A DNA stretch of 64,000 bases from Dyadobacter alkalitolerans DSM 23607 (GCF_000428845.1 NZ_AUAS01000007.1:310001-374000), one strand, 5' to 3'; positions 37,428 through 47,467 are shown, counted from the stretch's first letter. Notes: generated by a model not told the origin, from the letters alone. Translations and numbers: made by a program.

Positions 37428-38384
37428 ATGATGGCTATTCCTAAACTATTGGTAGTCGGCGAATTGAATGTCGACCTGATCTTAAATAAAATCCAGGCTT
37501 TTCCGCAAGTTGGAAAGGAGATGATCGCAGAGGAGATGGAGATGTGCCTGGGCAGTTCTTCGGCCATTATGGCCGCTAACAGTGCTGCAATGGGTGTCGA
37601 TACTGCGTTTTGTGGCGTAGTAGGGGACGATTATAACGGTGATTACATTCTGCGGGAACTGGAACGCAAGTCGGTTAGCTGCGCGCATGTCACGAAAGTC
37701 AAAGGCCAGAAAACAGGTTGCACGCTGATCTTAAATTACGAACAGGATCGGGCCAATGTGACTTATCCGGGTGCGATGAATGCGTTGACAATCCATGATA
37801 TACCTTTTGAAAACTCTGCTGTTTACCAGCATTTGCATGTATCAAGCCTGTTTCTTCAAAAAGGGATTCAACACGACATTGAGCAGATTTTAATTAGTGC
37901 GCACGCGGCTGGTATGACCACTTCGCTGGATCTGCAATGGGACCCGACCGAGCAGTGGGAATTTGACTATGCGCGGTGCCTGCCCTATGTAGATGTTTTT
38001 ATGCCAAATGAATCGGAATTGCTAGCCCTTACCAAAACCGGTTCGATCAACAGCGCAATTGACAAAATCTCACCTTACCTGAATACCCTGGCTCTGAAAA
38101 TGGGCAGAAAAGGAAGTTTAGGAATCCAGGACGGGCAGCAAATTACGGTGCCTTCCTTTGAGGTTTTACCATTCGTGGACGCAATAGGCGCGGGTGATTC
38201 CTTCAATGCAGGATTTATTCAAAAATACATGTCAGGAGCTTCCCTGGAAGAATGCCTGCGGCAGGGCAACATGATGGGCGCATTGAATACGACCGCAGCG
38301 GGCGGCACTGGTGCATTTTGCGATCGTGCCAGATTGAAGGAGCGGATCAAAGATATTTTGGGAATCGAACTAAGCCTGATATGA
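37428..38384 (+). CDS. PfkB-family sugar (phosphate) kinase, probable tagatose-6-phosphate kinase
   Basis: 318 residues. PfkB signature 1 region near GGSSAIMAANSAA-like GSSSAIMAANSAAMG (about 42-56) and signature 2 DAIGAGDSFNAGFI with catalytic Asp257; NESELLALT is the usual PNE motif. ATG pairs at 37428 and 37431 make the start ambiguous by one codon. Between agaS (12 nt upstream) and the aldolase (4-nt ATGA overlap), so phosphorylation of tagatose 6-phosphate to the 1,6-bisphosphate is the likely reaction. Alternative: it phosphorylates the free amino sugar, since no separate hexosamine kinase is seen. Confidence 0.85.
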   Translation: MMAIPKLLVVGELNVDLILNKIQAFPQVGKEMIAEEMEMCLGSSSAIMAANSAAMGVDTAFCGVVGDDYNGDYILRELERKSVSCAHVTKVKGQKTGCTLILNYEQDRANVTYPGAMNALTIHDIPFENSAVYQHLHVSSLFLQKGIQHDIEQILISAHAAGMTTSLDLQWDPTEQWEFDYARCLPYVDVFMPNESELLALTKTGSINSAIDKISPYLNTLALKMGRKGSLGIQDGQQITVPSFEVLPFVDAIGAGDSFNAGFIQKYMSGASLEECLRQGNMMGALNTTAAGGTGAFCDRARLKERIKDILGIELSLI

Positions 38385-39208
38385 AACTGAAAGAAAAACT
38401 ACAAGAATTAACACAGCTCAAAAAAGGCTTGTTGGCTACCAATTATTACGATCTGGAAACATTACACGGTGTGTTGCAGGCTGCGGCCGAAACAAAACAG
38501 CCTGTCATTCTGCAACTTACCCAAAGTTCCATTGAGTACATGGGGCTGAAAACAGCCGTAAACCTGGGACGGAACGGATTGGAAGAATTCGGCGTGGAAG
38601 GCTGGATACATCTGGATCACGGCGGTTCGGTAGAGCTGGTGCAGCGCTGCCTGGATGTGGGTTTTGATTCGGTAATGATCGACGGCAGCGAGCTTCCTTT
38701 TGAGGACAATGTGAGGCTTACCAGGGAAGTGGTCGAGCGTGCAAGGAAATACGAAGCGCACGTGGAAGCTGAGCTGGGTTATGTTGCAAAATTAGGGCAA
38801 TCACATCATACCACAGGCTTTACGCAACCAGATGAAGCGGCTGCATTTGTGGAAGAAACGGGGGTTGATGCCCTGGCGGTAGCCATCGGCACAGCGCATG
38901 GATTTTACAAAGAAGAGCCGAAGCTGGACATTGATCTATTACGCAAAATTGCAGAGAAAACTGCCGCGACCCTGGTTTTACACGGGAGTTCGGGCGTGCC
39001 GCATACGCAGGTGCAGCGGGCAATTTCGAACGGGATTTGTAAAGTAAACCTGGCGACCGAAATCAAGAACATTTTCATGGCTTCCCTAAAAGCCGAATTA
39101 ACTTACACCAACGACATTGACCTTCGGAAAGTGTTTCCAAAAGCCACCTGCAAAATCACGGAATTAGTGAAAACCAAGCTGGAAATGGTCGGGAATATTC
39201 CGGCATAA
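38381..39208 (+). CDS. Class II ketose-bisphosphate aldolase (tagatose-bisphosphate type)
   Basis: 275 residues starting at the ATG at 38381, which overlaps the kinase stop in ATGA; the 43 residues of open frame before it are antisense-like kinase overlap. Zinc ligands and active site: HLDHGGSVE (about 78), EAELGYVAK (about 130), GTAHGFYK (about 170) and LHGSSGVP (about 203), with the phosphate-binding IFMASLK near the end. Cleaves a 1,6-bisphosphate ketose to dihydroxyacetone phosphate and glyceraldehyde 3-phosphate; in this operon tagatose 1,6-bisphosphate is expected (KbaY/AgaY/GatY type). Confidence 0.92.
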   Translation: MKLKEKLQELTQLKKGLLATNYYDLETLHGVLQAAAETKQPVILQLTQSSIEYMGLKTAVNLGRNGLEEFGVEGWIHLDHGGSVELVQRCLDVGFDSVMIDGSELPFEDNVRLTREVVERARKYEAHVEAELGYVAKLGQSHHTTGFTQPDEAAAFVEETGVDALAVAIGTAHGFYKEEPKLDIDLLRKIAEKTAATLVLHGSSGVPHTQVQRAISNGICKVNLATEIKNIFMASLKAELTYTNDIDLRKVFPKATCKITELVKTKLEMVGNIPA

Positions 39209-39299
39209 TTTGTGTTTTCCTTGCTGATTTCGGTAGCTGACAAACGGATTTTCATGTTTGTTTGCAAATTCAATCGATAGCCTCAATTCCTCGACTATA

Positions 39300-40204
39300 A
39301 TGTTACAATCTGTTTTCAACAACTTAATGCTAAGGCCGGGCAACTGGTCTTAACATGGATTACTGTCTGTATTTCAATGTTTTCGGTGTTTGCGCAAACA
39401 TTGAAAAAGCCTGAAAGTAACCGGTTTACCAAAGTTGTATTGGCCCAACGTCTTGAAGAACCCATGCAATTTCAAATTTTGAAAGATGGCAGAGTGCTTT
39501 ATGCTGAAAGGAAAGGAAAATTGAAGGTTTATGACCCAAAGTCGGAAGCAACAGAGACGATAGGTGAATTCGCGGTCAGTACAAAATATGTGAGTAAAAA
39601 AGGGGAGGTTACCGAGGAGAAGACGGCGTGCAGGGTGTGATCCTTGATCCTGATTACGACAAAAACCATTGGATCTACATTTACTATTCCCCGGCTGGCG
39701 ATCCGGCGAAAAATGTGCTGGTGCGTTATGAATGGCCTGGAAAAGAACTGTTGGAAAGCTCCCGAAGGTTTTGCTTGAAGTCGTGGTGACTTAAAAGGTA
39801 TTGTAAGGTATATTTTGACACCAAAATCCGCAAACACATTGCCGGTAAAAGGAAGCTACACAACGATTGTCCCAAAAGGCCATTCCGACGGCAGCTTCAT
39901 TTTCCGTGCCGCCTATACGGACCGCGGTGTAAAATCGTTGCCTGCGCAATCTGCACAGGCAACGATTTTACTAAGAAATCCGCTGGTATCCGTCTTTTAC
40001 GCCGATCAGGCTGATCAGGTCAGCTTTGATGACGACAGTACGCGTGCATTTATCGAGAAGTCCGGCGCTTTTTTAAGATTTGAAAAAACTGATTTAACAG
40101 AAATTAAAAATATCGAGATCCTTGGTTCGTCGGAAGAACATGGAGATAATGCTCGTTCCGGCGTCATTGAAGCACGGGCTAATCCGGTTTGGTTCTGGAA
40201 ATAG
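39300..40204 (+). pseudogene. Remnant of a PQQ-type glucose/sorbosone dehydrogenase (ThuA/cytochrome-associated family)
   Basis: N-terminal fragment with signal-like ITVCISMFSVFAQ and RFTKVVLAQRLEEPMQFQIL, KDGRVLYAERKGKLKVYD. At about 39625 the frame shifts; the new frame reads GVQGVILDPDYDKNHWIYIY and VLVRYEWPGKELLESS. A second shift at about 39760 is followed by stops. From about 39815 only the far C-terminal beta domains remain: FRAAYTDRGVKSLPAQSAQ, LRFEKTDLTEIKNIEILG. Most of the catalytic propeller and any cytochrome domain (several hundred residues) are gone. Its end is 4 nt from the stop of the convergent GH32 gene. Confidence 0.8.
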
Positions 40205-40208
40205 ATGA

Positions 40209-41711
40209 TTATTCTACCGAAGGTTTCAAAACCGTATATTTCAGATTATCAACAGTAATGCCTGAAACGGATTTAATAGATAATTTGGACATTGGCGTTT
40301 CAGGAAAGAAAATATCGGTCATCACCGTTAACCCGTTGTCGGCAAATAGCTCTACGGAAGCAACATCTGCAATCAATGTTAGTGGAATGTTAGTTTCGGC
40401 TGCAAACCTGGGTGCAATGTGTTTTTCTCCAAAACCCTTTTCAAAGTCGATTTTTCCTGATTTGGAACGGTCAATGTAGTATTGATTTTTAGCTTTGTCA
40501 TATCCAATGATCAGTTCGTTGCCTGCTTCATTGGCTAGTACGATGGAGAAATCGGCTGTGTTTTTGGTCGTTAAATCCAATCTAAATAAGCCGGTTTTGT
40601 TTTTTGCTTTATCCGTCAGATCCAATTGATCTTTCACCTTTACACTTTTCATTGAAAAACCAGTCGTGTTCAGCACATCCAGTTCTTTAACCGGAACCGA
40701 AGTCAGGTAAATTTCTTTGCCAACCGTTTTCAACCCCAGTTCACGGGCGATTGTATTGGCGCTTCTCCACGGATCTGTGGGAACCTGATTGGCGTATTGC
40801 CAGTTGCTCATCCATCCCATCAGAATGTTGCGGTTGCCTGTGTTGGCGAATGTTACAGCTGCATAATTGTCGGTTCCGAAATCCAGCCATTTGGTTTCTT
40901 TTGAGTTGGAAGTGAATGTCTTACCGTCAAAATTTCCTAGGAAATACTGACCAGCAGAACCCTTGTTTGGGCCACCCGGGTTAATGTTGACGATCAGCAC
41001 CCAAATGTCTTTCCCTTCGTGTTTGATCGGAAACAGATCAGGACATTCCCATACGCCGCCATGGCCGCCTTCGTTTGCTCCGAATTCACTTTCACGCGTC
41101 CACGATTTCAGGTCAGGTGACGAATAAAATGTAATTCTATCTTTGGTTGCCAAAGTCATCACCCATTTTTTCTGCGCCTCAAACCACCTAACTTTCGGAT
41201 CGCGAAAATCGGTTATGCCCGGATTTTGAAGCACGGGGTTGCCCTTGTATTTCGTCCAGGTTTTGCCGTCGTCCAGGCTGTATGCGATGCTTTGCGTTTC
41301 GTGTTTGCCGGTTTTTTGCTTTTCCTGAACTGGGTCGTGATGCGTGAAAATGGCTACTAATGCGTCTTTCCCGAATCCGGCTGTATTATTTTTATCTACA
41401 ACCGCACTTCCCGAAAAGATGTAACCCAGACTATCCGGATACAAAGCGATCGGCTGCTCTTTCCAGGCGATCATATCTTTGCTCGTAGCATGTCCCCAAT
41501 GCATGGGTCCCCAAATCTTGTCGTCGGGATAGTATTGATAAAACAAATGGTAAATCCCGTTGTGATACACCATCCCATTCGGATCGTTCATCCAGTTGGC
41601 TTTTGGGGTAAAGTGAAATTGCGGGCGGTATTTTTCCTTAAATGTCTGCGCGATAGCGGTTGAGCCGGTTATAGCGCAAATGAGGAGTAATGCAATGATT
41701 ATTTTTTTCAT
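40209..41711 (-). CDS. GH32 fructan hydrolase (levanase/inulinase/invertase type)
   Basis: 500 residues from the ATG at 41711 (signal peptide KKIIIALLLICAITGSTAIA); the 14 codons before it belong to the linker after SusD. Nucleophile Asp43 in NWMNDPNG, transition-state stabiliser in FRDPKV, acid/base Glu in WECPDLFPI; the C-terminal beta-sandwich is present. No lipobox, so periplasmic. It releases fructose from beta-fructans or sucrose. Last gene of the fructan operon, after SusD; the pairing with fructokinase and the sugar symporter upstream makes an exo-fructosidase role likely. Confidence 0.95.
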   Translation of the reverse strand: MKKIIIALLLICAITGSTAIAQTFKEKYRPQFHFTPKANWMNDPNGMVYHNGIYHLFYQYYPDDKIWGPMHWGHATSKDMIAWKEQPIALYPDSLGYIFSGSAVVDKNNTAGFGKDALVAIFTHHDPVQEKQKTGKHETQSIAYSLDDGKTWTKYKGNPVLQNPGITDFRDPKVRWFEAQKKWVMTLATKDRITFYSSPDLKSWTRESEFGANEGGHGGVWECPDLFPIKHEGKDIWVLIVNINPGGPNKGSAGQYFLGNFDGKTFTSNSKETKWLDFGTDNYAAVTFANTGNRNILMGWMSNWQYANQVPTDPWRSANTIARELGLKTVGKEIYLTSVPVKELDVLNTTGFSMKSVKVKDQLDLTDKAKNKTGLFRLDLTTKNTADFSIVLANEAGNELIIGYDKAKNQYYIDRSKSGKIDFEKGFGEKHIAPRFAAETNIPLTLIADVASVELFADNGLTVMTDIFFPETPMSKLSIKSVSGITVDNLKYTVLKPSVE

Positions 41712-41753
41712 ATCGTTATTTGATTGTTTTTGGATCAGACCAGTTGCTGACAT

Positions 41754-43472
41754 TTACCAGCCTGCATTCTGTTTGTACAAGCCACTGCTGAAATTAATTT
41801 GATTCAATGGAATCGGAAGATATTCATCCCGACCGGCTATAAAGCGGGCATCTCCTAAATGCGTTGCCCTGGTTTTTTCAATCTGGAAATAGGCATTAAT
41901 CGTTTGCGCCGCAACGCCCCAGCGAACCAGGTCGAAGAAATGGTAGCCTTCGCCCGCAAATTCAAGTCGTCTTTCCCAGCGCAAGGCCATTCTTGCATAG
42001 TTCTGTGTCCAATCCGAACTTTTAACGTACGGTTTGATCCTGAAATTGGCCGTAGGTTTTCCATCCGCTGTTACTAGCAAACCAATGCTTGTGGCTGCGC
42101 GGGAGCGTATCCTGTTGATCAAAGGAAATGCTTCGTCGTGTCTACCCAGTTCTATTAATGCTTCTGCTTTCCAAAGCAGCACATCTGAGAACCTGATAAT
42201 CTGCCAGTTTTTCGCACTGGACATAAAAGGAGGCACTTTTTGAAAAGACGGATCCGTTGGCAAAACCACTTCTTTAATGCTGGCAAAAGCGCCGTAAACC
42301 GCCGGGGCACGCGCCCAGGATTTTTGGAATACATAATTTTTTCCATATTTAAACGGAGCATTTGGCCTTGCTACGGTGTGGTCCAGCCGAGGATCGAACG
42401 AGCTGGTCTGGAAGTCGAGGGATGCTGCCACGTCATTCGCAGCGTAGGTTTGAAACAGCGGCAGTCCGTCAGCACTGGTTTTGAAGGAATTGATCAGGTC
42501 GTGGCTGGGGACGTGGAAACCGCAGCATCCGTATTCCTGATTCATGGTATAATTCAGCGCATGCCCGTAGTCAAGCCTTCCTAGCGGCGTTCCGTCGTTT
42601 TTTGAGTATTGGATTGCAAATACGGACTCCGGACCGTTTTCTGTTGCTGTTAAAAAGTTGTCAGCAAAATCAGCACTTAGGTTGTATTTGCCAGAGTTGA
42701 TCACTTCATCACAAATTGCATTTACTTCCGTCAGCACGGCTTTGTTAATAGTTACTAGGGCATGGGTTTCGTTTTGTTCATATGCCTTGTACAAAAGGGT
42801 TTTTGCCAGATATGCTTTTGCTGAAAACTTGTTAGCGCGGCCTTTGTCGCTCTGGTCGTCAGGTAAATTCTCAGCGGCACTTCGGAAATCGGCTTCAATT
42901 TTCGACCACAGTTCCGCATCTGATAGCTTGTCATTGGAAATGGTCGGATAGTCGGTTTTGTCGATGGTTTCGTCTATGTAAGGGACATATTTGAACAAGA
43001 TTTTCAGTAAAAAGTAGAAGTGCCCTCTCAGGAATTTCAATTCACCCATACGAACTGCCTTTTGCGGATAATCCGCGTCGGACATTGCGCTTACCCTTCT
43101 TAATGCATCATTTGTCCGGCTGATGCCAACATACAATCTGAACCAAACCTGGTCAATCAATGCATTATCAACCCTGTTCAGGGAAAATGTTTCGAACAAA
43201 TGAAATTCGGACAAATCACCCGGCCCGTCCCCGCCTTTGTACATATCGCCTCCGCGAATGCTCCCATAAGCCCACATACTGGAAAAAGGAGAGGTGTAAT
43301 GATCATTTCCAAGTGCGGAGTAGGCGGCTATAACCATCTTGTCCACATTTTCAGGCGTATTCAAATCGTCGCCCGAAATGACACCTTGTGCCGGTTCTAC
43401 CAGCGCATCATCGCAGCCCGTGAAAAGCACCATGAGCAATGTCAGGGCGTATATTAATTTTTTAGTGATCAT
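41754..43472 (-). CDS. SusD/RagB-family fructan-binding lipoprotein
   Basis: 572 residues. Lipobox LFTGCDDA (Cys 20). Family motifs: NVDKMVIAAYSALGND, MGELKFLRGHFYFLLKILFK, KSWARAPAVYG, LINRIRSRAATSIG and ALRWERRLEFAGEGYHFFDL near the C-terminus. Located 12 nt after SusC and 42 nt before the GH32 gene. By context it binds beta-fructans (levan or inulin) at the cell surface. Confidence 0.95.
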   Translation of the reverse strand: MITKKLIYALTLLMVLFTGCDDALVEPAQGVISGDDLNTPENVDKMVIAAYSALGNDHYTSPFSSMWAYGSIRGGDMYKGGDGPGDLSEFHLFETFSLNRVDNALIDQVWFRLYVGISRTNDALRRVSAMSDADYPQKAVRMGELKFLRGHFYFLLKILFKYVPYIDETIDKTDYPTISNDKLSDAELWSKIEADFRSAAENLPDDQSDKGRANKFSAKAYLAKTLLYKAYEQNETHALVTINKAVLTEVNAICDEVINSGKYNLSADFADNFLTATENGPESVFAIQYSKNDGTPLGRLDYGHALNYTMNQEYGCCGFHVPSHDLINSFKTSADGLPLFQTYAANDVAASLDFQTSSFDPRLDHTVARPNAPFKYGKNYVFQKSWARAPAVYGAFASIKEVVLPTDPSFQKVPPFMSSAKNWQIIRFSDVLLWKAEALIELGRHDEAFPLINRIRSRAATSIGLLVTADGKPTANFRIKPYVKSSDWTQNYARMALRWERRLEFAGEGYHFFDLVRWGVAAQTINAYFQIEKTRATHLGDARFIAGRDEYLPIPLNQINFSSGLYKQNAGW

Positions 43473-43484
43473 GATTTCAGAATT

Positions 43485-46400
43485 TTAGAAAGTGACATTC
43501 AGTCCGATAGTTCCTATGACGGGGATGGGGAAAGCAAAGTTTGGAATCTCAGGGTCGGGGCCTGTGAAAGCTTTACTTTTAATTGTAAATAAATTACTCC
43601 CTTGTAGATACACGCGCGCACTCTGGATTTTCAGGCTATTCAAACTCTTGAAATTGTAGCCGATCTGTGCGTTTCTCAATTTCAAATAGGAACCGTTTTC
43701 AATAAAGTAAGTCGAGAAGCGGCCTTCGTTATTCCTGTCTACCAATGTCAGCGCAGGGATATCAGAACTTGTGTTTTCGGGCGTCCACGCGTCCAGCGTC
43801 CGTTCACCCCAGTTGGTGCCCGTCCAGAGTGACGAGAAATCGGTGTAGGTTTTGAATTCGTTTTGAACCTTTACATTGATCCCCTGGAAGAAAAAGCTCA
43901 GATCGAAATTTTTCCAGCTTACGGAAGTGTTGAAGCCATACATATACTTTGGCGTGCTGTTTCCGATGAAATCCCTGTCCTGCGCATCAATGGTGCCATC
44001 GCTGTTCAAATCTGCATATCTGATTCGCCCAACACCTTTTCCCGGCTGGGTTGCAGCATTATCCACTTCGCCCTGATTCTGGAATATTCCGTCGGCTACG
44101 TATCCAAAGAATGAATTGGCCGGGCGGCCTAGTATGGTCTTATCCGTTCCGTTTCCCGGATAGGATGCGATCACCTCTTTGGGTAAATAAGTGATTTTGT
44201 TTCGATACAGGGAGAAGTTACCTGTCAGGTTGATTCTTAGATCGTTGCCAATTTTTGTGTCATAGGAAAGCAAAGCTTCGAAACCGCTGTTCTTCATCGA
44301 AGCGCCATTTGTAAATCTGTTTCCACCATCGCCAATCACAGCCAGATAGGCCGGGCTGATCAGGATGTCGGATGTTTTTCTTTGAAAATAATCAACAGAG
44401 CCAGTTAATGTGTTGTTTAAGAAACCAAAATCTACACCAAAATTCGATTCAGCTAGCGATTCCCATCTCAGGGCATCATTACCTTGTTGGATTAATGTAA
44501 ATCCAGACGGAAGCTGACCCGTGCCATTTCCGCCAATGTCATACGCACTGCCATTATCAAAATCCCAGGTTGGATCGCTGCCGTAAATGGCTGAGTATAA
44601 AGACTGCGTAGCATTATTCGGGATTTCCTGGTTACCCGAGCGACCCCAGCCGTATCTCAGTTTTAAGTCGGAAATGAAAGGAATATCTTTAATGAATGCT
44701 TCTTCGCTCAAACGGTAACCTAATGAAAATGCAGGGAATGTTCCGAAGCGGTTATCCTTTCCAAAACGTGAAGAACCATCCCGGCGTACAGTTGCCGATG
44801 CCAGGAATTTGTCGGCATAAGTGTAATTAACTTTCGCGAAATAGGAGAAAAGGGAATTCGCACTGCCGCTGCCGCCATTATTAATGTTGTTGCTTCCAGC
44901 GTTCAGATAACTATAATTGATATTCTCCAATGCCAGGCCTCTTCTGCTTGCCGAAAATTCTTGGGAGATATATCGGATGCTTTCCTGACCCACAACGATT
45001 CCGATCTGGTGCTTACCTGTTTGAATGTCATAGTTCAGCGTATTTTGCCAGATCGAATTTCCCGAGTAGTCCTGGAAGTTAGAAATCTGATTGGTTGGAT
45101 CAGACAAAAAACCGGAGGTGTACGATTTTCGGAGCAGCCTTTTGTAACCACCGCTGTAGTCAATTCCGTAGCTGGTTTTAAGATGCAGTTTTGGGATAAT
45201 TTCCAGGTCAGCAAATACATTTCCGAAGAGTCGGTAAAAGTTGCCTTTATTCTGCCTGTTGTCCTCAATCAGCCTGACAGGATTTTGTCGGTCAGTCATT
45301 CCGGACGCAGGGCCACCCCAGCCGCCAGCCTCGGTGTAGACCGGCACAACGGGCTGCGATACTAGCGATGCAAACAATATGTCGGCGGTAGGAGACTGCA
45401 CATCCTGGATGTAAGTAGCAGACAGGTTTTCTCCAATTTTTAGTTTTGATTTAAAAAGGGAGAAATCCGTGTTCAGCCTTGCCGTGTATTTTTTATTATG
45501 CGTCGATTTTACAATTCCCTTATTATCGTAATAGCCCAACGAAAACATCGTATTTCCCTTTTCAGAACCATTGGAAATAGACATATCATACGATTGAATG
45601 ATAGACTTTTGTGAAATCTCATCATACCAATAAGTGTTCGCAGGTTTCATCGTTTTTGCAGCATCAATGAATTCGGGATACTTTACTTGATTCAATGACG
45701 GACTATTGAAGTCGTTATTCCAATCGTATTGATAAATCTGGTTGGCGTTCGGATCTGCTTTGTCATTGACTGCTGCCTGCCAATAAGCCCGGCCTCTGCC
45801 GTCGGCATTCAGTGTTTTTAATTTAGAAGCGTAATCCTGAATTGAAGTGGAAATGTTCACATTCAACCGCGATTGACCGTTTTTTGCTTTTTTGGTGGTA
45901 ACAATCACAACGCCATTTGCAGCCCGAGAACCGTAAATGGTTGCGGACGAAGCATCTTTCAAAACTTGGATAGATTCGACGTCAGCTGGGTTTATTTCAT
46001 TCAATCCTCTTTTGGTAGGAATGCCGTCGATGATGTAAAGCGGATCATTATTGCCCAATGTGCTGCCTCCTCTGATCCTTACCGTGGCACCGCCACCGGG
46101 CGCTCCATCCGTGGTGATCAACACACCTGGCACTCTTCCCTGCAATGCTTTCGCCGGATTACCCACCTGGCTGTCTTTTATGTCTTTAATGTTCACCACA
46201 CTTACAGCACCTGTGATATCTTTCTTTCGCTCAGACTGATAGCCGGTAACAACTACTTCATTCAGGCTTTTTGAATCATATTCCAGCGTCACATCCATGA
46301 TACTGTTCGTGCCCGGAACCACTTCACTAGGCACCATGCCCACGTAAGAAAATACCAGCGTTGCATCACTATTAATGCTGATGCTATACTTTCCATCAGC

Positions 46401-46562
46401 GTCAGATAATGTGCCATTGGTTGTACCCTTTTCCAGGATACTTACTCCGGGGAGCGTCACGCCGGCGCCGTCTTTCACGGTTCCGGTAATGTTGGATTGA
46501 GCAGCCGCAAGTTGCACCCAACAGAGTATGGCAAAAGCGAGAAGCGGTAGTCGTTTAAACAT
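43485..46562 (-). CDS. SusC/RagA-family transporter of the fructan locus
   Basis: 1025 residues. Signal peptide LLAFAILCWVQLAAAQ, carboxypeptidase-D-like domain (GTVKDGAGVTLPGVSILEKG), TonB-box region SLNEVVVTGYQSERKKDITG, plug with ALQGRVPGVLITTDG and IRGGSTLGNNDPLYIIDG, barrel with DLNSDGTIDAQDRDFIG and terminal strand IGLNVTF. The start overlaps the end of the fructokinase gene by 8 nt, so translation is coupled. Predicted to import fructo-oligosaccharides. Confidence 0.95.
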   Translation of the reverse strand: MFKRLPLLAFAILCWVQLAAAQSNITGTVKDGAGVTLPGVSILEKGTTNGTLSDADGKYSISINSDATLVFSYVGMVPSEVVPGTNSIMDVTLEYDSKSLNEVVVTGYQSERKKDITGAVSVVNIKDIKDSQVGNPAKALQGRVPGVLITTDGAPGGGATVRIRGGSTLGNNDPLYIIDGIPTKRGLNEINPADVESIQVLKDASSATIYGSRAANGVVIVTTKKAKNGQSRLNVNISTSIQDYASKLKTLNADGRGRAYWQAAVNDKADPNANQIYQYDWNNDFNSPSLNQVKYPEFIDAAKTMKPANTYWYDEISQKSIIQSYDMSISNGSEKGNTMFSLGYYDNKGIVKSTHNKKYTARLNTDFSLFKSKLKIGENLSATYIQDVQSPTADILFASLVSQPVVPVYTEAGGWGGPASGMTDRQNPVRLIEDNRQNKGNFYRLFGNVFADLEIIPKLHLKTSYGIDYSGGYKRLLRKSYTSGFLSDPTNQISNFQDYSGNSIWQNTLNYDIQTGKHQIGIVVGQESIRYISQEFSASRRGLALENINYSYLNAGSNNINNGGSGSANSLFSYFAKVNYTYADKFLASATVRRDGSSRFGKDNRFGTFPAFSLGYRLSEEAFIKDIPFISDLKLRYGWGRSGNQEIPNNATQSLYSAIYGSDPTWDFDNGSAYDIGGNGTGQLPSGFTLIQQGNDALRWESLAESNFGVDFGFLNNTLTGSVDYFQRKTSDILISPAYLAVIGDGGNRFTNGASMKNSGFEALLSYDTKIGNDLRINLTGNFSLYRNKITYLPKEVIASYPGNGTDKTILGRPANSFFGYVADGIFQNQGEVDNAATQPGKGVGRIRYADLNSDGTIDAQDRDFIGNSTPKYMYGFNTSVSWKNFDLSFFFQGINVKVQNEFKTYTDFSSLWTGTNWGERTLDAWTPENTSSDIPALTLVDRNNEGRFSTYFIENGSYLKLRNAQIGYNFKSLNSLKIQSARVYLQGSNLFTIKSKAFTGPDPEIPNFAFPIPVIGTIGLNVTF

Positions 46563-47454
46563 GATTCGTTTGATTATTTGTTAGAAAATCAGCAATTTCT
46601 TTTTCGGCAATAACAGGTGTAGCACCTGAATAGGACGCAACCAATGCACCAACTGCGCAGGCTTTTTTGAGGGCTGTGGGAATGGACGAGCCGCATATGT
46701 ATTCTTTGAGGAACATCGCCAAAAAGGAATCGCCGCTGCCAATGGTGTCCTGCACTTCCACTTCATATCCGCCTTGCGAATGAAATCCATCGCTGGAAAG
46801 AACGAGCGCGCCATCGGCACCGAGCGTTACACAAACCAGTTTCAGGTTGAAGCGTTCGTAAAGGAATTTCATCTGCGTTTCCACTTCGGGTTGTATGCCA
46901 AACCAGGTGCAAACGGTGTTGAGCTCATGCTCATTCACTTTTACAATGTCGGCCTGTTCCAGCAGATATTCGGTGATGACTCTGTCCAGATGCGGGGGAC
47001 GAATGTTGACGTCAAAAACTTTCAGTTTTGCATCTTTTAGCAATTCAAAAAGCGTGTCGCGTGATTGCTGGCTGCGAACGGAAAGCGTGCCGTAGACAAA
47101 CACATCTGAGTCCTTAACCAATTGCTTGTTTTCAGGCGTCGTCATAATGTAATCCCAGGCCACGGGCTGCACGATTTTGTAAGTAACTTCTGTTTTGTCA
47201 GTCAGATTTACCTTTACAATGCCGGTAAGGTGCGTAATGCCGGTTTGGATAAAATCTGTATTAAGATCCTGATTTTTAAGGTAATCCATGAGCTCAACGC
47301 CTAGGTCGTCGTCACCGACGCGGCTGATGAATGCCGGATTCAAGCCAAAGTTTTTCAGGTGAATGGCCACATTCATGGGTGCTCCGCCGGGTTGTTTGCC
47401 CGAAGGCAGCATGTCCCAAAGCATTTCTCCGAAAACGGTTATTTTTGGTGTCAT
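46555..47454 (-). CDS. PfkB-family fructokinase
   Basis: 299 residues. N-terminal VFGEMLWDMLPSGKQPGGAP with the GGAPMNVA signature, and TIGSGDSFLAMFLK with catalytic Asp242. KVNEHELNT is the family NE motif. The GGAPMNVAIHL start is characteristic of bacterial fructokinases, which make fructose 6-phosphate in the cytoplasm. It lies 13 nt downstream of the sugar symporter and overlaps SusC by 8 nt: uptake, phosphorylation and outer-membrane import are co-transcribed. Confidence 0.9.
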   Translation of the reverse strand: MTPKITVFGEMLWDMLPSGKQPGGAPMNVAIHLKNFGLNPAFISRVGDDDLGVELMDYLKNQDLNTDFIQTGITHLTGIVKVNLTDKTEVTYKIVQPVAWDYIMTTPENKQLVKDSDVFVYGTLSVRSQQSRDTLFELLKDAKLKVFDVNIRPPHLDRVITEYLLEQADIVKVNEHELNTVCTWFGIQPEVETQMKFLYERFNLKLVCVTLGADGALVLSSDGFHSQGGYEVEVQDTIGSGDSFLAMFLKEYICGSSIPTALKKACAVGALVASYSGATPVIAEKEIADFLTNNQTNHV

Positions 47455-47467
47455 ATAAGTTGAGATA

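Noticed and set aside
38252-38380. N-terminal extension of the class II aldolase frame
   Set aside because: These 43 codons overlap the kinase in another frame and do not resemble aldolases; the ATG at 38381 in the ATGA overlap is the normal start.
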